From: JBGQMW01 sp963769845
Lineage (GTDB): Archaea; Thermoproteota; Bathyarchaeia; Bathyarchaeales; Bathycorpusculaceae
Direction of reading: 5' to 3'
Assembly: GCA_963769845.1 (NCBI GenBank)
Contig: CAVYNL010000012.1
Coordinates: 34,007 to 98,006 of the forward strand
DNA: 64,000 nucleotides
Part shown: positions 41,359 to 50,698 of the stretch, piece by piece
Layout: each line of letters opens with the position of its first letter
Position numbering within the stretch: position 1 is the first letter of the stretch
Notes under the pieces: generated by a model
What the model was told of the DNA's origin: nothing
Database searches by the model: none
What the model saw: the letters and a program-made list of their open reading frames with translations, nothing else
Made by a program: the position numbers and the translations under genes

Positions 41359-42384
41359 TCAACTCAGCCCAATTTGCTTCTCTATCTTCGAAACTTCTTG
41401 GGGCTCTGGCTTGCTCGGATAGTTGTACAGTAGGCCTGTGGGTCTTTCATTATAATAGGGACGGTTACAGTCGGGGCACCCAGAAGTGCGAAAAGCTTCT
41501 CCGTCACCAATTATCCGCCTCAACACGCTTCCGCTGATGCCGAAATCCGTTAGGTGACCTTGGGCAAAGCGCATGCTTTCGAACTTGGAGGCTTTGGACA
41601 GAATCAGAAATCTGGCGGTTTGGATTCGTCGGTACTCTTGGATTGGAGGTGGTTTTATATCCTGCATTCTTGTACCGCGAATCGGAGTAAAGGCAAAAAG
41701 CGCAGGCAGCACGCCAATGTCAATACACTCCTGTATCATCTTGACCATTTCCCGCTCAGTTTCGCCTAACCCTACTATCAGATGTGTGCTGACGTTTCCT
41801 TCTCCAAAAATGCAAAGGGCCTTCTTAAGCATCCGAAACTGCTTTTTCCAGCGATACGGTCCTCCAGCCCGTTGACCTTTAACATAATCAAAGATGTCTT
41901 CAGCAGCAGCATCGATCGGTATGCCGATTCTCTGAACTCCCGCTCTGGCTAGTTTTCGAAGGTCACTGACCCTTGACGGCTGACATGAAACAGAGATCGG
42001 TATTTCGCCTCGGTCCCGTATTCTTGCGACAACGGAAACAACGTGGTTGAATACCTCCGGGTAGTTCAGAGCTTGGACACAAACGCGTTTAGTTTCGTTC
42101 TTTCTGAAGCTTTCATTGATGGCTTTGATGACGATTCCGGTTCGGAAAACTGGCCACGACACTCTCGAGAGCATACTGGCTGAACCGCGAGCTTCCCGTG
42201 CTTGAGAGCAAAAGCTGCAGTTTGCGCTGCACTTGTTCGGATTGTATGTCATCAAGTACGCGGTGGTCGGGTGCACTTGCAGCTTTGCCTTCGCTAGTCC
42301 TAGGGCGATTGCGGTTCCCAGTGATATGCGGAGCTGCAGAGGATATGCAATTTGCATTCTCGGATTTGAGTTCGAAGTCATCAA
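41359..42384 (-). CDS. radical SAM protein, archaeal lipoyl-synthase-like (LipS1/LipS2 type)
   Basis: The 341-residue radical SAM enzyme has CSANCSFC (CxxxCxxC) at about residue 53, the SAM-barrel blocks ISVSCQPSRV and STHLIVGLGETEREMVKMI, and a C-terminal Cys pair in TSGCPDCNRPYYNERPTG that may hold an auxiliary Fe-S cluster. The layout resembles the biotin-synthase-like proteins identified as the two-part archaeal lipoyl synthase. A second such protein is encoded at 45795-46787. The ATG at 42384 overlaps the upstream gene by 4 bp. Confidence 0.65.
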   Translation of the reverse strand: MMTSNSNPRMQIAYPLQLRISLGTAIALGLAKAKLQVHPTTAYLMTYNPNKCSANCSFCSQAREARGSASMLSRVSWPVFRTGIVIKAINESFRKNETKRVCVQALNYPEVFNHVVSVVARIRDRGEIPISVSCQPSRVSDLRKLARAGVQRIGIPIDAAAEDIFDYVKGQRAGGPYRWKKQFRMLKKALCIFGEGNVSTHLIVGLGETEREMVKMIQECIDIGVLPALFAFTPIRGTRMQDIKPPPIQEYRRIQTARFLILSKASKFESMRFAQGHLTDFGISGSVLRRIIGDGEAFRTSGCPDCNRPYYNERPTGLLYNYPSKPEPQEVSKIEKQIGLS

Positions 42385-44015
42385 TTCTCAGGCTTTTCGT
42401 ATGCGCGTTTTGAGAGGTACACGGTTGAAGCAAGAAAGACGCCTGTTGCGGCTGCGATGATGTAGAGAATGCTTTGATTGTTGTCCTTGCTTTCGGATTG
42501 AGCAAGCAGGAGGCTATCATAAGAGGATCTCAAGCTGTCGTATGCCTGCTTCAGCTGGTTGTAGCTGTTCGTGAGGTTATTGTAGTTGAACAGAAGAACG
42601 TCGTACGTTTTGTTCTGTGCTTCTAGGGTGGCTTGGAGTTGCATGTATTTCTCGAGTAGTTGGTTTAGGAGGTAGAGTGTTTCTGATGAGATCACAGAGA
42701 CTGTACGGTTGCTATGGGCGTACGAGAAATACAAGGTCGAGTATGTTGAGTCTAAGCTGTTCAGCGTCTTCGGCGTGATTTCCTGCTCGTCAACGAGCAA
42801 GATAGACGAGTAGTTCAGCAGCGCATTTGGAATTCTTGCTCGGCAGAAAAAGCCGTTTTCTTCTTGACCTCCAGCGTCGAAGCGTATTATCTTATTGCCT
42901 GTCTCGGCACCAATCTCAAACTCAAAGTTGGTGACTGTTGAGTTGCTGATGATGTCAACTTCAAAGGATTGATCTTGAAATTGTATGTAAAAATCTGAAA
43001 ACCGACCCATCAGAGGGTTGTTGTCTCGGTTTCGAAAATCTATTTTGTATTGGGTGTCCCCGATGCCGTCAGCATTTGCGTCTGTTCCATTGTAGTCGCT
43101 CCAGTAGTTGCCTTCGCCATTGAGATCCCATATGTTTGGAAGAGCGAGTGAAGAATCAGGTTCGACTTGTTGCGAGTTATTCAAGTTATTATGGTAGAAT
43201 ACGTTGTTGCTACTGCCAGAGGCTATGTTGACGCCGAAGTTGGTACTCAGATATATCGAGTTTCTTGTGACTACGTTGTTGTTCGATGTTGACAGCACGA
43301 TGCCGTACGAGTTCTCCGAGATTATGTTGTTCTTGACTATGTTGTTACTTGAAGTGTAGATGCCTATGCCGTCGTTAGTGTTGTGAGTCATCGTGTTGTT
43401 CGATACGATATTGTTGCTTGAGGTGAATATGCCTATGCCTTCTAAACTGTTGGTCATCGTGTTGTTGGAAACAACGTTGTTGCTTGAGGCGGATATCTCT
43501 ACGCAGTAGTCGTTGTTTGCTAATGTGTTGCTTAAGATGGCGTTGTTGCTAGATGAGGATAGGTATACCCCCTCGTAGCTGTCAGATATGTTGTTCTCGA
43601 CTATGAGATTGTTGTTAGCCCGGTCCATACGGATTGCCGCGCCCTTCGTTGTGCTACTGTTTCTTACGTGGAACCCACTTACCACCACGTTGTCAGCAGT
43701 TATGCTGATCACAGTAGAAAGCTGGCTTCCATCTATTGTCGTGATGTCTCTGCCTTGACCAACAAGCGAGATCCTCTTGTTGATGAGGAGAGTTTCATAG
43801 TACGTTCCATTCACGACAAATATCGACTGCCCAGATGAGGCGTTATCAATAGCTTCCTGTATTGTCTTGAACAATCCTGGGCCTTCTCTGCTAGGATCGA
43901 CAGTCAAATCATACCCCTGTGCTCTTACAGAAACAGTGAATCTTGCCATCAATGACAAGAGGATGAAACAGGACGCCAAGAACAAAAGTGGACTCTTTCT
44001 CCGCAATGCATTCAC
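42381..44015 (-). CDS. surface right-handed beta-helix (NosD-like) protein with membrane anchor
   Basis: The 544 residues have a signal peptide (LLFLASCFILLSLMARFTVSVRAQ), then a parabolic Asn-rich beta-helix (residues ~40-300) of about 23-residue turns with the pattern SSNNxVxxNxxxxNxxGI, of the NosD/PbH1 type. The helix ends with GNYWSDYNGTDANADGIGDT, a typical NosD terminal block. A beta domain, a coiled coil (LLNQLLEKYMQLQATLEAQN) and a C-terminal helix (ILYIIAAATGVFLASTVYL) with KRAYEK follow. It is probably anchored to the cell surface. Confidence 0.8.
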   Translation of the reverse strand: MNALRRKSPLLFLASCFILLSLMARFTVSVRAQGYDLTVDPSREGPGLFKTIQEAIDNASSGQSIFVVNGTYYETLLINKRISLVGQGRDITTIDGSQLSTVISITADNVVVSGFHVRNSSTTKGAAIRMDRANNNLIVENNISDSYEGVYLSSSSNNAILSNTLANNDYCVEISASSNNVVSNNTMTNSLEGIGIFTSSNNIVSNNTMTHNTNDGIGIYTSSNNIVKNNIISENSYGIVLSTSNNNVVTRNSIYLSTNFGVNIASGSSNNVFYHNNLNNSQQVEPDSSLALPNIWDLNGEGNYWSDYNGTDANADGIGDTQYKIDFRNRDNNPLMGRFSDFYIQFQDQSFEVDIISNSTVTNFEFEIGAETGNKIIRFDAGGQEENGFFCRARIPNALLNYSSILLVDEQEITPKTLNSLDSTYSTLYFSYAHSNRTVSVISSETLYLLNQLLEKYMQLQATLEAQNKTYDVLLFNYNNLTNSYNQLKQAYDSLRSSYDSLLLAQSESKDNNQSILYIIAAATGVFLASTVYLSKRAYEKPEN

Positions 44016-44068
44016 GTTCCTGTTAGCTGTTGAGTTTGATTGCGACTAATCACCATTTGCATCTCCAT

Positions 44069-44677
44069 TCATTTTCTCAATGCTCTCCCAAGAGCAATTG
44101 CAGTGACAGTCGCTGCGCAAAATGCTGGGATGAAAACTGTTGAGCTTATGGCTGGCTGGATGAGGCTCCACAAGACCGCAATGTATAAGGCGAGCAATAC
44201 TGAGCCAAGCGCGGCGACTTTGACCAGACTAAGATTCCGCGCGTTAAGAGACGCTCCCTCCTGTTTCATCGTCGACTGCAAGAGATCCTGCGATTGCTTT
44301 ATCTGTTGTTCTGTTGCAAGAACAACCGTATTGTTCTCAGCGTCTTGAAATCTGAAGCTAAGCAGCATGTACCTCTGCAGTTCCCAAGGTTTCCTTTTGG
44401 GCAGAATCCTTACGACGTTGCTTTTCTCCATTTTCTTTAGAATAGTCTGGATTTTCCTGATGACTTGAATATCTTGCGTTTCCTTGTCTCCCGATGTTTT
44501 CCTTATTACATCCCTGACGTCAGGAAACGTTAGGTTGAGCTGCAACTCTGCGATTGCCTCGGCGAGTGTGAATTGATATTCTCCTTCCCGCAACCGTATG
44601 TTTGCCTTCTTGAGGTCCGAACCCAAGGCTTCCTGCAGAGATTTGACCTCGTTTACCGTGAATTTACGCTGGGACAC
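44069..44677 (-). CDS. membrane protein with cytosolic helical N-terminus, unknown
   Basis: The 202 residues begin with a soluble helical part (VNEVKSLQEALGSDLKKANIRL, and TILKKMEKSNVVRILPKR, which looks winged-helix-like) and end in two close membrane helices (LVKVAALGSVLLALYIAVLW and TVFIPAFCAATVTAIAL) plus a basic tail. It could be a membrane-bound regulator. It is followed on the same strand by the beta-helix gene after 53 bp. No family was recognised. Confidence 0.55.
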   Translation of the reverse strand: MSQRKFTVNEVKSLQEALGSDLKKANIRLREGEYQFTLAEAIAELQLNLTFPDVRDVIRKTSGDKETQDIQVIRKIQTILKKMEKSNVVRILPKRKPWELQRYMLLSFRFQDAENNTVVLATEQQIKQSQDLLQSTMKQEGASLNARNLSLVKVAALGSVLLALYIAVLWSLIQPAISSTVFIPAFCAATVTAIALGRALRK

Positions 44678-44895
44678 TTATACTTCCTCTTCAATAATTT
44701 CCGTTGAATTAACTTAAAAGCTCTTCGCGTCAGAGCATGGACATTTTCAATTCTTTCAACAGAGCAGAACCTTGGGGATTCTGCTTTCAATTCGTTCCAC
44801 AGAAAATATCCGTAAGTCATTCAATTTGCAATAGTATTGTTCAGGGATGTACTGTGGCGAACTGTGTAAGCCAAGTTCACATGATAACTGTTCCC

Positions 44896-45174
44896 ATGGA
44901 GAAGAGGTATAGGAGTAGCTTTGAGATTTTCGCCATGATGATCGAAGCAGTCAAGGGGAACAATGGCAACGGGTCCCCGAAATTCTCGATAATGAGGGAC
45001 ACAAGCATTAATTCTGCGCAGCTGAAGAAGTACTTGAGGTCTCTATCTGAAATGGGTTTTGTTGAACTTGGTAACGCTGGAGACCGAGTGGTATACAGGG
45101 CAACGGACCGGGGCCTTGATTTTCTTAGGCAATACAACATCTTGCAGAGAATGATGTTTGGAGCACAGTCTTAG
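44896..45174 (+). CDS. winged-helix protein (HTH_45/ArnR1-like), copy 1
   Basis: From the ATG at 44896, 92 residues show the winged-helix pattern FSIMRDTSINSAQLKKYLRSLSEMGFVELGNAGDRVVYRATDRGLDFLRQY. Related single-domain proteins are encoded at 45413-45742 and 57428-57718. These archaeal regulators usually act as dimers on DNA. The target is unknown. Confidence 0.7.
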   Translation: MEKRYRSSFEIFAMMIEAVKGNNGNGSPKFSIMRDTSINSAQLKKYLRSLSEMGFVELGNAGDRVVYRATDRGLDFLRQYNILQRMMFGAQS

Positions 45175-45412
45175 CAAACTAGATCGAACTAACCGAAAAC
45201 CTACATTCAGACTGCAGCACTCGGTCTGCAGAACAAATCTGGAAAGATCTGCAGATCCTGCTCGACACGGCTGTTCCAAAGGAATGTTGCAACATGGCGG
45301 AGCTCAATTTTTCGCCCTTTAACGGTTTTGGATACTGGTTTACTGATAGAGATTCGTGGTTCACAAACGATTTATCCATTAGAGGCTAAAGCAGACGGCT
45401 GGGTGCGTATGC

Positions 45413-45742
45413 ATGCATAGGTCGAAGCTTGAGTCATACGAAGCTATTCTGGGTGCACTTGCGAAGAAACCTTTGAGTATCGACCGCCTAGCCTATAGGA
45501 CAAACATGGATTGCAGGATCTTGAGTGGATACTTGACCTTTCTGATGGCCAATGGAGTCGTTGAAGAGCGGAATTTTGGCGACAAAACGTTCTTTGCCAT
45601 TACCGAGAGAGGCGCTACGGTCTTCAGGACTCTTGATTTCCAGAAGTATCTGAAGAAACTCTCGAAGACGTTGATGACTATAGACGAAGCAATGCAGGAT
45701 ATACCGGTCGTTCTTAAACGCAGGCAAAAACCGCCTGAGTAG
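45413..45742 (+). CDS. winged-helix protein (HTH_45/ArnR1-like), copy 2
   Basis: The 109 residues start MHRSKLESYEAILGALAKKPLSI and continue LAYRTNMDCRILSGYLTFLMANGVVEERNFGDKTFFAITERGATVFRTL. A C-terminal helix of about 35 residues could serve dimerisation. It precedes the radical SAM gene by 52 bp in the same direction and may regulate or be cotranscribed with it. Confidence 0.75.
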   Translation: MHRSKLESYEAILGALAKKPLSIDRLAYRTNMDCRILSGYLTFLMANGVVEERNFGDKTFFAITERGATVFRTLDFQKYLKKLSKTLMTIDEAMQDIPVVLKRRQKPPE

Positions 45743-45794
45743 GTTTCGAACGAAAAGTATTAACGAAATGACTGAGCATCACAGCTAGAGGAAA

Positions 45795-46787
45795 ATGGAA
45801 CAATTCTCTTCAAAAACCGTTTGGCGCATGAATGAACGGGACCTTCTGTCTCTCTTAAACAGCGGGAGGCTCCTTCTTGGGACAAGAAAGATCAGTTTCT
45901 ACGCGCCGAGCTTCATGTACTACCGCACAGCATACTACTGCTCTTCTGAGGCGGAGTTTCCGACTATTTCAATTACCGGAAAAGTCTGCGCGCTGAAGTG
46001 CAGACACTGCGGCGGGCTGGTCCTCGAGACGATGCACCCTGTAACGACTCCAGAAGACTTGTTTTGCCTGTGTGAAAGCATCAAAGCCAAAGGTGCACTT
46101 GGATGCCTAATCAGTGGCGGATGTTTGCCAGATGGTTCGGTGCCACTCGGAGAATTCGCAGAGACTCTTGGAAGAGTGAAAAATGAGCTAGGGTTGACAG
46201 TTCTCGTGCATTCCGGCATAATTGACTTTGCAACAGCCAAAGCATTGAAGAGTGCGGGAATCGATGCAGCGCTCATCGACATAATCGGTTCAGACGAGAC
46301 GATAAAAGAAATCTATAACCTGAATATGACTGTTGAAGACTACGCGCGGTCTTTGCGGATTCTAAGACAAGCTGGGATCGTGACCGTTCCTCACGTGATC
46401 TCAGGACTTCATAAAGGCAGACTTCGTGGAGAGTTCAACGCTCTGCGGATGATCGAAAGATACAGTCCTTCTGCAGTTGTTATCATTGCATTCACACCGA
46501 TTCATGGAACAGATATGGAGGGCACGGATCCTCCGAAGCCTTTGGATATAGCGAGAGTGATCGCGACAGCGAGGTTGATGTTTCCTCATGTGCCGGTAGT
46601 GTTAGGCTGCATGCGGCCTAAGGGCAGACATAGAGAGGAAACTGACATTCTCGCAGTGAAAGCAGGCGCAAACGCCATAGCCTTTCCAACAGAGGGTGCA
46701 ATCAGGTTTGCGGAGAACAATGGGTATAAGACAGCTTTTTCCTCGCTATGCTGTTCACAAATATATGCGGATATAGTTCATGCATGA
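45795..46787 (+). CDS. radical SAM protein, archaeal lipoyl-synthase-like partner
   Basis: The 330 residues have the radical SAM motif CALKCRHC (CxxxCxxC) at about residue 67, an ISGGCLPDGSVPL loop, GIDAALIDIIGSDETIKEIYNL, and VPHVISGLHKGRLRGEFNAL. A Cys pair near the end (SLCCSQ) may bind a second cluster. The paired occurrence with the other radical SAM gene in the window suggests the archaeal LipS1/LipS2 type lipoyl synthase. The assignment is based on layout only; no lipoate ligase or GcvH gene is nearby. Confidence 0.6.
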   Translation: MEQFSSKTVWRMNERDLLSLLNSGRLLLGTRKISFYAPSFMYYRTAYYCSSEAEFPTISITGKVCALKCRHCGGLVLETMHPVTTPEDLFCLCESIKAKGALGCLISGGCLPDGSVPLGEFAETLGRVKNELGLTVLVHSGIIDFATAKALKSAGIDAALIDIIGSDETIKEIYNLNMTVEDYARSLRILRQAGIVTVPHVISGLHKGRLRGEFNALRMIERYSPSAVVIIAFTPIHGTDMEGTDPPKPLDIARVIATARLMFPHVPVVLGCMRPKGRHREETDILAVKAGANAIAFPTEGAIRFAENNGYKTAFSSLCCSQIYADIVHA

Positions 46788-46908
46788 ATGGTGAACCTGT
46801 TGACAGCATCTTGCACTTGTAGTGCGCGTGGGTCGGGGCTTAGAATTCCAGGAGAAGGAGATTTACGATTGATTTCTGGGTTCGGACTTTCCAATGATCT
46901 GAATGGTT

Positions 46909-47625
46909 TCAACCGTAGGGCCTCGAAAAGACTCGGTCTCTGCAGATTGTTGAACTCATGTTTTCGAAGCTCTTCGAAGTAAGTTCATTTTGACGAGGTC
47001 GATGGTCAGGTTCAATGTCGTGATGCTGCGTCGCGCCTTCCTTGAACATCTCAAATCCTAAGAATATTGACCATGCGGAGGCTGAGAGTGAGGAGAGTGT
47101 TTCTGGAATAGCTACCTGGGGGACATAACGGATTGAAAATTGTGCTACCCATACCGCTGCTGCGAACGCTGCAGCGAGCAGAGTGAGTACTCCTTTTCTG
47201 GCCTTTCTCAGCAAAATGAAGCTGCCGCCAACTAGGAGCATCGCGACTGGGAAGAGTATGAAGAACGCGACAGAAGCGTAGAGGTGCATAGGCCTTGCGT
47301 TCTCTGGGAAAATTCCGATTGCGGTCAAAGCAGCGGCGGCGAGTGTGAAGAGTATCGCGCCCAACCTCCCAAGTGTGTTCTGTTCGAGGATCGTGAATAG
47401 TCCTAGGCCAAATATGGCAGCTAGAATTCCTCCTAGGAAAAGGCCTGTATTGAAGAGCGTCGATGTTGCGCCTTTGACTATGCCTAGATCGCTCAATGCA
47501 TTATCCGTCCAACTGAACTGCGGAGAAAGCGTTATCGCGAGTGATGTGCACGTGAAAGCCACTAACGGTGTGACTATGCCGCAAGAACCGAACATCCTTA
47601 GCCGCACACGTCCTCTTTGGCTCAC
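46909..47625 (-). CDS. DUF998 membrane protein
   Basis: The 238 residues form six hydrophobic segments. The N-terminal FSWTDNALSDLG and the following GLFLGGILAAIFGLG match the DUF998 family of unknown function, found in archaea and bacteria. The last 45 residues are polar and contain no recognised feature. Confidence 0.75.
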   Translation of the reverse strand: MSQRGRVRLRMFGSCGIVTPLVAFTCTSLAITLSPQFSWTDNALSDLGIVKGATSTLFNTGLFLGGILAAIFGLGLFTILEQNTLGRLGAILFTLAAAALTAIGIFPENARPMHLYASVAFFILFPVAMLLVGGSFILLRKARKGVLTLLAAAFAAAVWVAQFSIRYVPQVAIPETLSSLSASAWSIFLGFEMFKEGATQHHDIEPDHRPRQNELTSKSFENMSSTICRDRVFSRPYG

Positions 47626-47744
47626 CTAGAACCACCTTTCGCGTCATTTTGACCGCAAGAGTATTTCTATCTTGCCCATATGCGAACATGTTTTCCAAGT
47701 CAGACTTTTATCTGGCTTCCTTTTCTCTTAGCACAAAAGGCAGG

Positions 47745-48938
47745 ATGTCTGCGGGTAATACAATGGAGAGGGCCTTCTGGATAATCTGCATAACTCATAT
47801 GCTTGTTGAAGTCAACCTTCTGATGCAGGTCGCCCTTATTCCTGTAATCATCACAGAGTTCAAACTGGGTTTGGTTGAGGCCTCTTTAGTGGCCACCGTT
47901 CCCAGCTTTGTTCAGCTGATCATGAACATTCCCTCAGGCTACTTTGCAGAGAGATTCAGCCCACGGAATTTGCTGTTTGCGAGCATGCTAGTAGAAGGGC
48001 TGTCGGGACTCTTGGCAAGTCAAACAAACAGCTTCTGGGGCTTGATAATAGCGATATCTCTCCTGAAAGTCTCCTCTCCCTTATATCATGTCTTGGGACT
48101 GAGCCAGATAAGCCGGATCGTGAGACCCGAAAGCATTAACAAGGCCATGGGTTTCCATAACGCTTTGGGCAACTTCGGTTCAGCCATAGGAGTTGTCAGT
48201 CTTTCTGTCTTCTTGGCCACTGTGGGTTGGAGGTGGACTTACTTCTTCTGGGCGTTTCCAATCCTTGTCTGGGGAGTTGTATTGATAAGGTCCGAAGACC
48301 TTCGTGCTGAACATTCTGAGAAGAAAGAACTCAAGAGCAGGCCTGGTTTTCGCGAGCTTTCTTTTGTTGTTTCTTCTGGTTTTCTTGTTTTCCTGATCGC
48401 CATTGCTGTCCGGGAAATTGGAGCAACAGGAAGCTCCACTTTTATGACCACGTATTTCGTGAAAGAGAGAAGTTTAGCTGAATCGACAGCCAGTCTGATC
48501 TATGGTCTTGGACCTTTCGTGGGCATAGTAGGCTCTTTGTTTGGTGGCTATTTCGGAGAAAAAGCAGGAGTGAGAAGAGCTTTCAGTTGGATGTTGGTCG
48601 GTTGTACAGCTTCCCTATTGACGATGTTCTACGCATCACAACTTTACAGTCTTGTCGTCGTCTACGTTCTGTATGCTTTCTTCGGCAATGCAATGTGGTC
48701 GCCTATGAATGCGCTTGTTGCCAACATGGTTCCTGCCAAGAACGTTGGGATTGGTTTCAGCATATACTTCTTCACGGATGGGATAACAACCTCTATCGCA
48801 CCTACATTGGTAGCAGGGGTCATAGAGCTGTCTGCCGTTTCAATCATTTTTCCTTTCAGCGCGCTTTTCATGTTTTTGACTTTGATAGTATTCCATTTCG
48901 TTCCCCAGTCCAAAAACGACCCAGCGAGGTTAGGCTGA
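47745..48938 (+). CDS. MFS transporter
   Basis: The start is placed at the ATG at 47745 (MSAGNTMERAFWI), which gives about 397 residues with 12 membrane segments. MFS motifs include SGYFAERFSPRNLLFA in the first half and GGYFGEKAGVRRAF in the second. The 32 extra codons from 47649 are not transporter-like. The substrate is unknown; it is not adjacent to a biosynthetic gene set that would define it. Confidence 0.85.
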   Translation: MSAGNTMERAFWIICITHMLVEVNLLMQVALIPVIITEFKLGLVEASLVATVPSFVQLIMNIPSGYFAERFSPRNLLFASMLVEGLSGLLASQTNSFWGLIIAISLLKVSSPLYHVLGLSQISRIVRPESINKAMGFHNALGNFGSAIGVVSLSVFLATVGWRWTYFFWAFPILVWGVVLIRSEDLRAEHSEKKELKSRPGFRELSFVVSSGFLVFLIAIAVREIGATGSSTFMTTYFVKERSLAESTASLIYGLGPFVGIVGSLFGGYFGEKAGVRRAFSWMLVGCTASLLTMFYASQLYSLVVVYVLYAFFGNAMWSPMNALVANMVPAKNVGIGFSIYFFTDGITTSIAPTLVAGVIELSAVSIIFPFSALFMFLTLIVFHFVPQSKNDPARLG

Positions 48939-48989
48939 CCTTTTGAAGCTGCGGACATCGTCCCTGCGGTGTGCGATCTGGAAGCGCAT

Positions 48990-50138
48990 TTAAAGTCCTT
49001 TGCTGCCTTCGGAACTCTGCGGGACAAAGGCCCTGAGTCTTCGCAGGGAGTGAATTCTTTCCTTGTCTCCTATCCTTGCCTCCTTCACAGTCTGCCTCAG
49101 AATTTCGATGGACTTGTCCATTGCTTCTCTGTCCACAGGAAAAGGCACACCGTCTTTGCCGCCATAAGCGTAGGAGTACTTCACCGGGTCCTTCCAGCTT
49201 GGTTTTTCGCCGTATATGACGTCTGCGACTAATGCGAGACCTCTCACTGTCGCTGGTCCGACGCCTCTGAATGCCAGTAGTTCTTCGTAGTCCTTGGGCT
49301 GAAAATCGTATAGCTTTTTCATGGTCTTCCAGTTTATGCTCCGCGGCATATTCATGAATTCTGCTTGGCGCTGTCTAATGCTGTCTTCTGAGACTGTTGG
49401 TATCCATTGGCTCAGGGTCTTTTGGCTGTCGGGAAGGGCTGATACGAGCGTGTTTCTTAGTCTGTTGGGGCTCTCCTTGACGATGTCTATTGAGGCTTTT
49501 CTACAACCTTCGCTCTGTTTGGCAGTCATGTCCAATGCTTTTTCTCTCTTCACATCGCATGCAATTGCGTTGTGCGGTTCAATAACAAAGCTTCTGACGT
49601 TGTCTGAAAGCCAATGGTAGCGTCGTGCAGTTCTGTCTAGTGCGCACATGCCCTGTTGGACAACTGCCCATTTCCTGTCTTCATTGAGGAAAAATGCGTG
49701 ATGGTAGAGTTGGTAGCCTGCTTGGATTGCTGTGTTGTCCACTTTAGCAGTTATTCTACTTGCGTATTGGATCGACTTGATAGTGTTGTCCGAAAAGCCG
49801 AATCTCTCCCCGTTGGTCATTATTTCCTCAGGGGTCTTTCTGGAGGCTCTGCCTTTGCCGCCGCAGACCACGATGCCGTGTTCTTCGGGAATAACAGCCT
49901 TTTTCAGGATTCCCGTGACGACTGTTGTTACGCCAGATGAGTGCCAGTCATAGCCTAGGACACAGCCTAGAGCTTGAAACCAGAAAGGGTCAGAAACGTG
50001 TTCAAGAAAATGATCTGGGCCGTATTCGTCTACTATTATGTTTACTATTTCACAGGCGAGTTTTTGCATGCGGACTACGAGGTATCTTGGCGCTCTGCCG
50101 TAGTGAAGTGGAAGTTTCGCGAAGCCTGTTCTTTGCAC
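48990..50138 (-). CDS. DUF763 protein
   Basis: About 382 residues starting at a GTG at 50138 (VQRTGFAKLPLHYGRAPRYL, the family's N-terminal signature). Other blocks are GYDWHSSGVTTVVTGILKKA, YHHAFFLNEDRKWAVVQQGM and a helix-hairpin-helix-like ELLAFRGVGPATVRGLALVADVI near the C-terminus. DUF763 proteins are of unknown function and often carry a DNA-binding HhH region. The frame is open to 50174. The gene follows coaD on the same strand after 36 bp. Confidence 0.85.
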   Translation of the reverse strand: MQRTGFAKLPLHYGRAPRYLVVRMQKLACEIVNIIVDEYGPDHFLEHVSDPFWFQALGCVLGYDWHSSGVTTVVTGILKKAVIPEEHGIVVCGGKGRASRKTPEEIMTNGERFGFSDNTIKSIQYASRITAKVDNTAIQAGYQLYHHAFFLNEDRKWAVVQQGMCALDRTARRYHWLSDNVRSFVIEPHNAIACDVKREKALDMTAKQSEGCRKASIDIVKESPNRLRNTLVSALPDSQKTLSQWIPTVSEDSIRQRQAEFMNMPRSINWKTMKKLYDFQPKDYEELLAFRGVGPATVRGLALVADVIYGEKPSWKDPVKYSYAYGGKDGVPFPVDREAMDKSIEILRQTVKEARIGDKERIHSLRRLRAFVPQSSEGSKGL

Positions 50139-50174
50139 GACACCACATCTTGGGGTAAGGACTGCGGAAACCAA

Positions 50175-50660
50175 TTAGCTCTTTTGTTTGAGCAGGTGTC
50201 CTTCCCTGTCGATTTCACCCTCACGGATTCGAGTTGTAGATATTGCCGAATCGTTTTCAGACGGAACCATGTCGATGACTATGATCTTCAGTTGCGGCAT
50301 TTCCATTTCTTTTCTCTTTTCGTTGATACTTCTAGCAGTCGGTTCTGTTTCCCTGCTTACGACCAATGCTTCGATGGGGCCATGCGAAAGCAGGACTCCA
50401 CCGAAAGCATCGTCAATTGGGATGATCCGCGCTCTTTTCAATAGCCCTTTCTCATTCAAGAAGCTTCTCACTTCTTTCAATCGTTGTTCGTAGCGCGCAG
50501 TTACGTGGGGCTTTTTGAGCCTTTGTACGAATGCGTCGGAAGACATGCCTATCATCACATGTTCCCCAACTTCGAAGGCTTTCATGAGCAGCGACCGGTG
50601 TCCCTTGTGAAGCTCGTCGAAAGTGCCGCCGACGCCTACGGTTTTGAACCTTTTCTGCAT
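50175..50660 (-). CDS. coaD: phosphopantetheine adenylyltransferase (archaeal CoaD)
   Basis: This enzyme adenylates 4'-phosphopantetheine to dephospho-CoA. The 161 residues show the nucleotidyltransferase motif GTFDELHKGHRSLL (HxGH variant) and the C-terminal ISTTRIREGEID. The length and GTFDxLHxGH pattern match the archaeal/eukaryotic-type PPAT. It is the last CoA gene of the cluster. Confidence 0.93.
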   Translation of the reverse strand: MQKRFKTVGVGGTFDELHKGHRSLLMKAFEVGEHVMIGMSSDAFVQRLKKPHVTARYEQRLKEVRSFLNEKGLLKRARIIPIDDAFGGVLLSHGPIEALVVSRETEPTARSINEKRKEMEMPQLKIIVIDMVPSENDSAISTTRIREGEIDREGHLLKQKS

Positions 50661-50698
50661 TGGACTTCACACTTGACGCGTCTGATCTGTCTATAAGG

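Noticed and set aside
42900..43700. Repetitive AAC/GTT-rich sequence that looks like a tandem repeat or CRISPR
   Set aside because: Period of about 69 bp is degenerate and codes in frame for beta-helix turns (SSNNxVxxN). There are no identical repeats or spacers. No CRISPR array is present in the window.
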